Source: Tychonema litorale BBK16
GTDB lineage: Bacteria; Cyanobacteriota; Cyanobacteriia; Cyanobacteriales; Microcoleaceae
DNA: 39,300 nt
Direction of reading: 5' to 3'
NCBI RefSeq assembly: GCF_021648855.1
Contig: NZ_JAKJHX010000014.1
Span: 24,175 to 63,474 of the forward strand
The translations under genes and the position numbers were made by a program. The notes under the pieces were generated by a model, which had not been told where the DNA came from, ran no database searches, and was given only the letters and a program-made list of their open reading frames with translations. Position 1 is the first letter of the stretch, and every line of letters starts with the position of its first letter. Positions 8,764 to 16,386 of the stretch are shown in pieces.

Positions 8764-10284
8764 TTACTCTCCTGCTAATCCCAGGGCGCGTCTGACTTTA
8801 AACCAAGCAGTTCTCAGTTGCCAAAACTTGCTGGTTTTCATGGCCTGAATTAGATTGTGCGATCGCTCAACTTCTTTCTTGACGTAAATTAGATATTTTT
8901 CAGCTTCGTCTAACTGTTGCTTAACAGATAGTAAATGAACTTGAGTTTGCTCCAACTGCGTCCGCTCATCAACTAATTGAATTTGAGTTTTTTCCCACTG
9001 AGTTTGAGCTTCTTGCAACTGCGCCTGAGTTGAAATCAAGTTATGTTGACTTTGCTCCCATTGTATTTTAGCAGAAGCTAACTGATTTTCAACCAAGTTA
9101 AGTTTTTCGTGAGTAGAACCTAACAAAGATTGCGACAATTTCTGACTAAGCAGAGATTTAACGGTGCAATTTTCAATAATCAATTCCCCGCCAAAGTTGT
9201 TGATTAATTTTACGGTTAATACGTCCTGGGGCGAAACAATGTCTTTCGCTAAATAGCAGTTCCAACCAGACTGCAAAGTCGCATCTTTTTGAAAATGTAT
9301 ATCGATATCCAGGCGATCGTAAAAAGGATCGCATCTCTGGATAATCTTACCGTTTACCATCACCTGCACCTCCTCAATGCTACCATCCTGATTCGCATCT
9401 ACTGCCCACCCTTCCAAATATAAATTACCCTTATTTGTAAAAGATGCAACATCAACGTATCCCTCTGGGTGCTGATTGAATTTCAAGCTAGAAAAATCTT
9501 TCACTAGCTGATTCGTAACAATATATAAGTCCTGAAATCTGCATAAGCCCTTTTCTATGCGATGGACAAATGCTTTGCTGCTGCTGACTTTATCGACAAT
9601 TTGTCTGACAAACTTCTCGGTAACATAAGTTGTGCCGTAGTCTGCTTTATCTAAGGACTGAATTTCGCTGTTGGGGCTGAACAAAATGCCCTCTTCTGGC
9701 ATCTCTGCACCAGGTGCTCGCAAACATTCATCGTGAACACTAAATATCAAAATGCCATTAGGAGTCAACGAATTATACAAGTTTTCCAGCCACTTGCTAA
9801 AAGTTCTCTCAGGCATATGACTGAAAAAAGAATTGACTATAATACAGTCAAATTTAGTGTCAACCAGATAATTTTCAGGATTTCTAGTAGAGATAATACC
9901 GTTAACACCAAAGTATTCTGTTTGAAATTTGACAGCCTTAGTAGAGATGTCAGCAACCCAAATGCGTTCCGGAGGTATTTCTTGAATCAAGAAGCGGGTA
10001 AATCGACCGTAACCGCAGGCGAAGTCTAGAAAAGATGGTACATTTTCAAAACCGCCAAAATGCCAATCTACAATTTGTTTAATGGTATCGAGAATACGAC
10101 GACCTAGGGAATAATAGCGCACTAAAGCCCGATCGCTGTCATCTTGGACATTGCTGAGGGCAAACAAATACATTTCATCATCTTCGCAAATATCGAGTTT
10201 AAAATCTTCGGGGAACTTAGCTTGTTCTCGAATCAAGGCTTTAATAACGGAATTTCCCACCATGTCTAGATTAATATTAGTCAT
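8764..10284 (-). CDS. SAM methyltransferase with beta module and coiled-coil tail
   Basis: About 506 residues. The N-terminal half is a class I methyltransferase with motif I FLDFACGYGRFTRFL near residue 87, followed by IWVADIS (acidic end of strand 2) and FDCIIVNSFFSHMPE. Around residue 280 a beta-rich module begins (NLYLEGWAVDANQDGS), similar in style to the GWAF/GWCC modules of the giant neighbour. From about residue 385 it is coiled coil (repeated QTQ-type heptads), closing with SKFWQLRTAWFKVRRALGL. The tail may tether the enzyme to the assembly complex (inference). The frame opens at a GTG (10293), but the ATG at 10284 is preferred, with GGAAA just upstream. It sits between the Wzt-like gene (17-bp gap) and the giant gene. 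Confidence 0.85.
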   Translation of the reverse strand: MTNINLDMVGNSVIKALIREQAKFPEDFKLDICEDDEMYLFALSNVQDDSDRALVRYYSLGRRILDTIKQIVDWHFGGFENVPSFLDFACGYGRFTRFLIQEIPPERIWVADISTKAVKFQTEYFGVNGIISTRNPENYLVDTKFDCIIVNSFFSHMPERTFSKWLENLYNSLTPNGILIFSVHDECLRAPGAEMPEEGILFSPNSEIQSLDKADYGTTYVTEKFVRQIVDKVSSSKAFVHRIEKGLCRFQDLYIVTNQLVKDFSSLKFNQHPEGYVDVASFTNKGNLYLEGWAVDANQDGSIEEVQVMVNGKIIQRCDPFYDRLDIDIHFQKDATLQSGWNCYLAKDIVSPQDVLTVKLINNFGGELIIENCTVKSLLSQKLSQSLLGSTHEKLNLVENQLASAKIQWEQSQHNLISTQAQLQEAQTQWEKTQIQLVDERTQLEQTQVHLLSVKQQLDEAEKYLIYVKKEVERSHNLIQAMKTSKFWQLRTAWFKVRRALGLAGE

Positions 10285-10300
10285 TATTTCCACAAATTTT

Positions 10301-11713
10301 CTAAATAACCTCGCTTGACACTTCTTTTGCCAGAGACTCAGAATTGAGAACAGTTAAACACGGTTCGATCAGCAAGTCAACTATGCCGTTGCCGCAGGAT
10401 TCAGTACAAGACTGAACTCTAAACATTGCTACATCAACACAGCGATCTAGATAAGTCAAATCTTCATCTACAGTTCCCACAACCCCGGCATTTAAAAAAT
10501 AAACTCCTGGATTTAGCAAACATTTAAATTGAAACTTGACTACAATTGTCGTCCCTGCTTCCACATACTTAACTGACTCAGTAGAAGCTTTCAAAGATGC
10601 ACCAGCCAACTCAAAACCGCTAATGGTTTTGATCAACATTCCAAACCTAACTTTGGAAGTAGAATTCGAGAAAGTGACAGAGTAAGTGTAAATATAATCT
10701 TGACGACCAATCAAGTGATTTACTACATTTCCCTTCAGCGTCGTGATGCGGGGATTGATAATTTCTGCTCCCCTAGACGGATACCTTACCGTATTCGATG
10801 GTATCATTCCGGGATCATAAAATTCTTCGTAATATTCGTTTAGTTTTGGTAGAGATTGCTCTGGTGGAATGTCGGTATTTTTGTTTTCTGACTTGGTATC
10901 TTGAAGGTCTGTTTCTGATTCTTGCTTTGTCAGCTTATTTAAGCCTCGGATATCTGCTTTCAGCTCTAATACTTTATCTGGATCGGCATAGATCAATTTT
11001 TGATATTTAGATATTACCACCTTGGGGCTATGAGATAGCAGCAATTCTCCGCTATCCATTAGAATAGCAGAGGTACAAAGTTGAACAACTGAAGTAGCTG
11101 CGTGAGAAACAAATAAAATGGTTCCTCCACCTTCTTGAATTGACTGTAAGCGGGCAAAACACTTACGCTGAAAAGCTTCGTCGCCGACAGAAAGTGCTTC
11201 GTCAACTACGAGGATGTCTGGAGAAACGCTAGTGGCAACTGCAAAAGCTAGCCTGACAAACATACCGCTGGAATAAGTTTTGACAGGCTGGTCGATGAAA
11301 TCTCCAATATCAGCAAAAGCGGCTATGTCGTCAAATTTGTATTCAGTTTCTCTGCGATTAAATCCCAGTATTTGAGAGTTGAAGAATACATTTTGCCGCC
11401 CGGTAAATTCTGGGTTGAAGCCGCTTCCGAGTTCTAACAATGCTGATATTCGTCCTTTGACTTCGACGCTGCCTGCGGTAGGTGTTAGTGTTCCCACAAT
11501 TATTTGCAGGAGAGTGCTTTTGCCTGAACCGTTGCGACCTACAATTCCCAGAGTTTGTCCCTGAGAAATTTCGAGGTTGATGTCTTGGAGAGCCCAAAAT
11601 TCGTCGGCAAGTTTTTTGTTGGGATAAATGATTTCCTTTAAACGGTCTCCAGGGCGATCGTACCGTTTAAAGCATTTGGAAACATTTTTTAGCGAAATTA
11701 CAGTTTTTGTCAT
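10301..11713 (-). CDS. Wzt-type ABC transporter ATPase with C-terminal cargo domain
   Basis: A 470-residue ATPase of polysaccharide ABC exporters. Walker A is GRNGSGKS (about residues 58-65), the signature region is KTYSSGMFVRLAFAVA, and Walker B is DILVVDEALSVGDE. This matches the O-antigen/teichoic-acid exporter subfamily. After about residue 250 comes a linker and then a beta-sandwich region (about 330-455, GRQDYIYTYSVTF, GVYFLNAGVV) resembling Wzt C-terminal domains that recognise the glycan's terminal modification. With the adjacent permease it should export an undecaprenyl-linked polysaccharide across the inner membrane. The neighbouring methyltransferases are candidates for making the chain-terminating mark (inference). 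Confidence 0.93.
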   Translation of the reverse strand: MTKTVISLKNVSKCFKRYDRPGDRLKEIIYPNKKLADEFWALQDINLEISQGQTLGIVGRNGSGKSTLLQIIVGTLTPTAGSVEVKGRISALLELGSGFNPEFTGRQNVFFNSQILGFNRRETEYKFDDIAAFADIGDFIDQPVKTYSSGMFVRLAFAVATSVSPDILVVDEALSVGDEAFQRKCFARLQSIQEGGGTILFVSHAATSVVQLCTSAILMDSGELLLSHSPKVVISKYQKLIYADPDKVLELKADIRGLNKLTKQESETDLQDTKSENKNTDIPPEQSLPKLNEYYEEFYDPGMIPSNTVRYPSRGAEIINPRITTLKGNVVNHLIGRQDYIYTYSVTFSNSTSKVRFGMLIKTISGFELAGASLKASTESVKYVEAGTTIVVKFQFKCLLNPGVYFLNAGVVGTVDEDLTYLDRCVDVAMFRVQSCTESCGNGIVDLLIEPCLTVLNSESLAKEVSSEVI

Positions 11714-11716
11714 CCG

Positions 11717-11737
11717 ATTTTAGATTTTAGATTTTAG
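11717..11737. repeat. Heptamer STRR, ATTTTAG x3
   Basis: Three copies of ATTTTAG lie directly upstream of the Wzt-like ATG, in the 70-bp gap to the permease gene. The same heptamer recurs at 28062-28096 and, as its complement, around 16270-16300. Confidence 0.8.
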
Positions 11738-11783
11738 ATTGACTTGAGATCTAAAACAAATTTACAGCATATCTAAAACCAAT

Positions 11784-12626
11784 TTACAGCACGTCAGCAA
11801 AAGCTGGACGCAAACGTCGGTACACCATTAAACCTCCCCAAAATATAGCTGCGGAAATTAGTGTGGCGAAACCTAATTCGCCCCAGTGTTTCATTTCTCC
11901 AAGCAGTATGAGATCGCGATAAACTTCTGAGATTGCTGCCATTGGATTTAACCAAAATATTACTCCTCGCCACTGTTCGGGGATGACTGATGCTGGATAG
12001 ACGATGGGGGTCAAATAGAACCAAAAGTTTAGAATCACACCTAAAGTTTGAGGAATATCTCGCAAAAATACTGTCAAGCCTGCGGTCAAATATCCCAAGC
12101 CGGCGGTGATCAACAACTGAGGTATCCAAACCAGTGGGAGCAAACATAGTGTAGCGTTGAGTTTTTGGGATGATACTGCTACGATGACTATCAAGGCTGC
12201 TAGACCGAGAGAACTTTCGATAAAGGCGGTCAATATTGGTACTAATGGGAGTAAACCGAGGGGAAATACCACTTTTTTGACTAAATTTGGCTGCCCTACT
12301 ACGGATACTCCAGATTTAATCAAGCCGCTGGTGAAGGCACTCCAAGGTAGCAAGCCTGCAAACAGCCAGACTCCAAAGGTAATGTCGCTGTTTTGTGGGA
12401 AGCCTGCAAGGTTGAGTTTTACTTTTAGGACGATCGAGAATACGTATGTGTAAATCAGCAATTGGGATAGCTGATTTAGCAGTGGCCACAAGTTGCCTAG
12501 AATTGAGCCTTTGTATTGAGCTTCCAAGTCGCGGCGCACTAATGTTGCCAGCAGATTGAGCTTCGTCCGTCGCCCGCTGTTAACCGTTCGGGCTTTTTGG
12601 GCAAATCCTTTGACCGATCTCAACAA
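11784..12626 (-). CDS. Wzm-type polysaccharide ABC transporter permease
   Basis: A 280-residue ABC-2 family membrane protein. The N-terminal amphipathic region (LVRRDLEAQYKGSILGNLW) is characteristic of polysaccharide exporter permeases. About six hydrophobic segments follow, including LLIYTYVFSIVL, VWLFAGLLPWSAFTSGLI, LAALIVIVAV and FWFYLTPIVYPASVIP. The last Pro-rich motif plus WLNPMAAISEVYRDL is typical of Wzm/TagG-like proteins. The start codon is TTG at 12626 (an in-frame TGA lies seven codons upstream) with GAGGG about 9 bp before it. It is the promoter-proximal gene of the minus-strand export cluster and pairs with the ATPase next to it. Confidence 0.92.
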   Translation of the reverse strand: MLRSVKGFAQKARTVNSGRRTKLNLLATLVRRDLEAQYKGSILGNLWPLLNQLSQLLIYTYVFSIVLKVKLNLAGFPQNSDITFGVWLFAGLLPWSAFTSGLIKSGVSVVGQPNLVKKVVFPLGLLPLVPILTAFIESSLGLAALIVIVAVSSQKLNATLCLLPLVWIPQLLITAGLGYLTAGLTVFLRDIPQTLGVILNFWFYLTPIVYPASVIPEQWRGVIFWLNPMAAISEVYRDLILLGEMKHWGELGFATLISAAIFWGGLMVYRRLRPAFADVL

Positions 12627-12929
12627 TTTTTTCGCCCTCGTTCACTACCTTCACACCTCAATCAACTTAAGCTGCTTGATGGAAGCTTTTGTTAAACCGC
12701 AATTATTCCACAGCCTCGCTACTTTTATCAAGGGTTGGTGGGCTAGTCGCACCCAAAGGGACTGTTTTTGAAGACAGAAGGCAGTTATATCAATTCCGGT
12801 TACACCGGAATGATATAGAGGAGACGGCAGTGCCGTGTCCCTACAATACAATATTATTTTCGGTAGGGACACGGCACTGCCGTCTCCTCATTTTGGCTGC
12901 TAATAATTCTGATGCTACCGGATTTGATA
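12627..12929. other. Gap upstream of the export cluster
   Basis: A 303-bp noncoding stretch between the unknown gene (12930) and the permease start. About a third is the composite palindrome at 12787-12889. The 12627-12786 part should hold the promoter of the minus-strand export cluster, but I cannot pick convincing -35/-10 boxes. Short ORFs across it are palindrome read-through and are not supported. Confidence 0.6.
12787..12889. repeat. Composite palindromic dispersed repeat, copy 1
   Basis: Two stems in series. The first is ATATCAATTCCGG / CCGGAATGATAT (12787-12816) around TTACA. The second is a perfect 27-bp inverted repeat, 12818-12844 against 12863-12889, with an 18-bp loop; its core reads GGAGACGGCAGTGCCGTGTC. 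Related copies occur at 33188-33313 and 39228-39277, and a first-stem fragment at 28197-28222. No ORF; non-autonomous repeat. Confidence 0.92.
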
Positions 12930-13493
12930 TTAGCCGATCGCACCCCTGACTGCTGAACCGATCGCGTCTTTTTGCTCCCCATCATAGCCCCAGCGCTGGA
13001 AAAATTCTTCATACTCGCCTTGTCCTGTCTGTAAATCTTCTAGCATTTGCTTTGCTAGAGTTTGACAGGCAGGCATTTGCAGAGTTTGAATTAGATAGTG
13101 CGATCGGGCTTGCACTCTGGCTGAACCCGCGGCCATTTCCTCTCTGTGGTGGCGCGAGTGATACACGACCATTGCGGCTGACATCGCCAGATTTTTGACC
13201 AGTAGTTCTGCTACGATCGCAGGAGCGTCGCCTAGTGCATCCAGCACGCCGGGGGATGGTTCGTCTGCCAAAGGTCGATCGTCGGTGAGATAGGTGACAA
13301 AAAACCCTCTAGCGCCATTCTGTGTTTTCACCAGAGAGGCTACTGATTGCTGAATCTGGGCTTGTGAAAGTCGTGAAGCGTAGCTATCCCGCAGGGAATC
13401 GGCTTCAATTTCGGTCAATAAAGATTGAGTCAGCGCGATCGCTGCTTCAAAGGTGATGCTTTCCGATGCTAATAAAGAAGATGGAACACTCAT
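12930..13493 (-). CDS. Conserved-looking hypothetical protein
   Basis: A 187-residue soluble protein from ATG 13493 (MSVPSSLLASESITFEA); the frame is open 15 codons further but that extension looks noncoding. Mostly helical by composition, with segments RGFFVTYLTDDRPLADEP, AMSAAMVVYHSRHHREEM and EYEEFFQRWGYDGEQKDA. I recognise no family or catalytic motif. It is divergent from ruvB with a gap of about 70 bp. GCGATCG sites inside the ORF and the codon style match the flanking genes, so it is likely native. The function is unknown. Confidence 0.7.
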   Translation of the reverse strand: MSVPSSLLASESITFEAAIALTQSLLTEIEADSLRDSYASRLSQAQIQQSVASLVKTQNGARGFFVTYLTDDRPLADEPSPGVLDALGDAPAIVAELLVKNLAMSAAMVVYHSRHHREEMAAGSARVQARSHYLIQTLQMPACQTLAKQMLEDLQTGQGEYEEFFQRWGYDGEQKDAIGSAVRGAIG

Positions 13494-13564
13494 AGCAAAC
13501 TCAATAATTGTCAAGACTATTCTAATAATTGTAAACAATTTCCCTAGTGCGATCGCAGATCTAT

Positions 13565-14665
13565 ATGGCCATTATCTCCTCCAAACAACAGCCTCCCGAT
13601 CCAAATCTACCCGACCAGATTGCTCCAGCAACCCCCAAGAAAATAAAAAATAAAGTCGCCAAACCCCAGTCAGAATCTCTGGTAGAGCCAGAAGAACTAC
13701 CAGACGAAATCAATAGCAAACAAGACGATAAAATTCGACCTCAGCGATTGGCTGAATATATCGGGCAGAAAGATTTGAGGGAAGTTTTGGCGATCGCAAT
13801 TGCAGCAGCCAAATCTCGTGGTGAACCGATGGATCACCTGTTACTGTACGGGCCACCGGGTTTGGGCAAAACCACAATGTCGCTAATTCTAGCAGCAGAA
13901 ATGGAAGTTGAATGTAAAATTACCACTGCCCCAGCCCTGGAAAAACCCCGCGATATTGTCGGATTGTTGATCAACCTGAAAGCAGGCGATGTGCTGTTTA
14001 TTGACGAAATTCACCGCTTATCAAAGGTTACGGAAGAAATCCTCTATCCGGCGATGGAGGATTGTCGATTAGATATTACAATTGGTCAAGGCAAAAGTGC
14101 AAAAATTCGCAGTATTCCTCTCAAACCGTTTACCTTAGTGGGAGCAACTACAAAAGTTGGGTCGTTGACTGCTCCATTGCGCGATCGCTTTGGCTTAATC
14201 CAAAGATTGCGCTACTACGAAATAGATGAACTTAGTTTAATTGTCCAAAGAACCGCCCAAGTTCTAGATACTAAAATTACCCCAGAAGGAGCAACAGAAA
14301 TTGCTCGCCGAGCCCGTGGTACACCCCGGATTGCTAACCGCTTGCTACGGCGAGTTAGAGACTACAGTGAAGTCAAAAATTTAAAGCCGATTAGTGCTGA
14401 AGTGGCATCGGTTGCTTTAGAATTGTTCAATGTCGATCCGCTAGGTTTGGATTGGACAGATCGGTGTCTTTTGACAGCAATGATCGAAAACTTTAACGGT
14501 GGCCCGGTTGGCTTAGAAACCATCGCAGCTTCGACAGGAGAAGATACTCAAACCATTGAGGATGTGTATGAACCTTACTTGATGCAAATCGGTTTTTTGC
14601 AGCGGACAAGTCGGGGGAGAATGGTAACTCTTGCTGCTAGAAAACACTTGGGTTTTATTGAATAA
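13565..14665 (+). CDS. ruvB: Holliday junction branch-migration ATPase RuvB
   Basis: About 366 residues. RuvB is the hexameric AAA+ motor that drives RuvA-bound Holliday junctions. A poorly conserved N-terminal extension of about 55 residues precedes the family core, [19 protein letters not shown]. Walker A is GPPGLGKTT, Walker B is DEIHR, sensor 1 is [12 protein letters not shown], and the arginine-finger region is PLRDRFG. The C-terminal winged helix includes [16 protein letters not shown] and ends [12 protein letters not shown]. The frame opens at a GTG (13547) inside a HIP1 site; the ATG at 13565 is the more likely start. No intein is present. Neither ruvA nor ruvC is nearby, which is usual in cyanobacteria. 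Confidence 0.96.
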   Translation: MAIISSKQQPPDPNLPDQIAPATPKKIKNKVAKPQSESLVEPEELPDEINSKQDDKIRPQRLAEYIGQKDLREVLAIAIAAAKSRGEPMDHLLLYGPPGLGKTTMSLILAAEMEVECKITTAPALEKPRDIVGLLINLKAGDVLFIDEIHRLSKVTEEILYPAMEDCRLDITIGQGKSAKIRSIPLKPFTLVGATTKVGSLTAPLRDRFGLIQRLRYYEIDELSLIVQRTAQVLDTKITPEGATEIARRARGTPRIANRLLRRVRDYSEVKNLKPISAEVASVALELFNVDPLGLDWTDRCLLTAMIENFNGGPVGLETIAASTGEDTQTIEDVYEPYLMQIGFLQRTSRGRMVTLAARKHLGFIE

Positions 14666-14751
14666 AAAATGGGGCATGGGCATTAGTTATGGGTCATTCA
14701 TTATTGGAGCCACTCCTCAATTAACCAATAACTAATAACTGCTAATATAAA

Positions 14752-16083
14752 TTAGTTTTCAATCTTTTTGATATCCGTAAAATCAGCTCTTAAATCATGG
14801 GAAACCAGCGACAAATTCCGCAAAGCTTTTTCTCGCTCAGCCGCAATTTTTAGAGCTGTTTCCCAAGTAAAAGTAAAAGAATGAAAAGAATCAGCATCAA
14901 TTCTATCTTTATCTAAATCCCCAATAACTTGCTTAAAAATCTCAAACAACTCTTCTTGCAACCGATCTATTTCCTCAAAAGTTTCGGCTTCGCGGCTTCT
15001 TTGAATCAAATTTAGCATAATCAAATTAAACTTGTCAGCACGATTTTTTTGTTTCTGCAAAAAGCGCGATCGCAACTGCAAAAGCCAAGAAACAAACAGA
15101 GTAATAAACGAAAAAGACAAACCGATAACATCGGAATTTGCTGCAAAAAAAGCTGGCTTTTCGCGATCGTAATAAGCCTGAGCGCCCTCATGTATCGGCA
15201 AAGCCAAACCGCCGCTCCCCCCAGGCTGACTAATCATGGCCGCCAAAGAATTAGTAGCTACCAAATTGCGGCGGTGCTCGAACAAAATCCGCGTAATTTC
15301 CTTAACTATTACCGGATCGACATCCTGACCAACCACCAGAGTTGCCTCCACCCCAACGGTAGGCAAATCCACATCTGGTACTGCTGGGTCGCCCTTGTAA
15401 GTACCATTAGGAATCACGTTAGCTTGCAGATAAGGCCACTTAATTTTCATCGCCGCCGCTTGGTCGATGGGCACCAACTTGCCCGGAGTATTTTGCAGCA
15501 AATCGCTAACCAAATCGCTCCCCAGAGGTTGCACCCAAAAAATAGCATCAACCTCGCCGCTAGCAAACAACTTAGTAGTCTCAGCCCAAGAGCCAGTAGT
15601 AAACTGAAAATCGCTTGGTTTCAAACCGTAATGTTTGCTGATCAACCAAAAAGAACTGTAAGAACCGCTGCCTTGCTCCCTCAGCGCAATATGTTTTCCT
15701 TTTAAATCAGAAACGCTTTGAATTCCCGACTGTTCCGAAACAATTAAATGAAAAACTTCCTTAAACAAAGAAGCAATTACCCGCACTTCAGGCACTGCAC
15801 CCGTATCGTTCCGGGCAATAGCTAACTGAGCCTCATTTGCCTGAACCAGGCGCATATTGTCGTCAGCGCCTTCAGTCTCAACAACTTTAATCCGCAGGCG
15901 TGGATTTTGTTGAAAGACTAACTCCGCAATTGCTTGTCCGAAAGGATAATTATAGCCTGTCTTGGTTCCCGTCGCTAGGGCTAATTCATAGACTCGCTGC
16001 TTGTCTTGGTGCAACTGCCAGCCAAAAACTCCAATCAGGACAACGCTTAATAGAGCAACGGGAATCAGAAATTTATTTTGCAT
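14752..16083 (-). CDS. TAXI-family substrate-binding protein with cytoplasmic tail
   Basis: A 443-residue protein. Residues 5-23 are a signal anchor (LIPVALLSVVLIGVFGW). Residues 33-320 match TAXI-type TRAP binding proteins: LATGTKTGYNYPFGQAIAEL, ADDNMRLVQANEAQLAI, LKGKHIALREQGSGSYSS and ASGEVDAIFWVQPLGS. A second membrane span follows (about 318-338, VIGLSFSFITLFVSWLLQL), and the last 100 residues form a charged, helical cytoplasmic tail (ADKFNLIMLNLIQRSREAE). TAXI proteins normally feed DctM-type permeases, but none is encoded here, and the tail suggests a sensor or tethered receptor (inference). The 3' end converges with ruvB. Confidence 0.85.
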   Translation of the reverse strand: MQNKFLIPVALLSVVLIGVFGWQLHQDKQRVYELALATGTKTGYNYPFGQAIAELVFQQNPRLRIKVVETEGADDNMRLVQANEAQLAIARNDTGAVPEVRVIASLFKEVFHLIVSEQSGIQSVSDLKGKHIALREQGSGSYSSFWLISKHYGLKPSDFQFTTGSWAETTKLFASGEVDAIFWVQPLGSDLVSDLLQNTPGKLVPIDQAAAMKIKWPYLQANVIPNGTYKGDPAVPDVDLPTVGVEATLVVGQDVDPVIVKEITRILFEHRRNLVATNSLAAMISQPGGSGGLALPIHEGAQAYYDREKPAFFAANSDVIGLSFSFITLFVSWLLQLRSRFLQKQKNRADKFNLIMLNLIQRSREAETFEEIDRLQEELFEIFKQVIGDLDKDRIDADSFHSFTFTWETALKIAAEREKALRNLSLVSHDLRADFTDIKKIEN

Positions 16084-16386
16084 AGAGGTTGAGACTCGAT
16101 CGTTAGAATGGCAAAATCAAAAGTATTATCGATGAAAATGAAAATAGGACTCGGAAAATTCGATGCGCCAGATTGTGGAGGAGCCAATAGCCAATTCCCA
16201 ATACCCGATGCTTTTAGGCGCCATCCGATGGGGGATTTTTCATAGGGGATTTTAGATTAAGATTACCACTCAATCTAAAATCTACAATCTAAAATCTAAA
16301 ATTGCCCGATGCTTTTAGGCCCAATGCCCAATTCCCAGTTCCCAATTCCCTATTCCCAATTCCCTATTCCCAATTCCCCATTCCCT
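16084..16386. repeat. Repeat-filled gap upstream of recN
   Basis: A 303-bp gap. It holds two copies of CCCGATGCTTTTAGGC (16204-16219 and 16305-16320) flanking about 85 bp, TCTAAAA-type heptamers near 16270-16300 (complement of ATTTTAG), and an AATTCCC/TATTCCC heptamer array at about 16326-16386. The array runs right up to the recN ATG. The divergent promoters of recN and the TAXI gene must lie here, but I cannot place them confidently. Confidence 0.8.

Noticed and set aside
11358..11597. Overlapping ORFs inside the Wzt-like gene on both strands
   Set aside because: Out-of-frame shadows of a strongly conserved ABC ATPase sequence.
12556..12949. Short ORFs between the permease and the 12930 gene
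   Set aside because: They read through the palindromic repeat, lack ribosome-binding sites and show no protein-like pattern. Similar ORFs over copy 2 (33061-33270) share the repeat-derived peptide.
15049..15705. 218-residue plus-strand ORF antisense to the TAXI gene
   Set aside because: Translation is Arg/Gln/Ser-rich without recognisable motifs, and the opposite strand encodes a clear TAXI protein.
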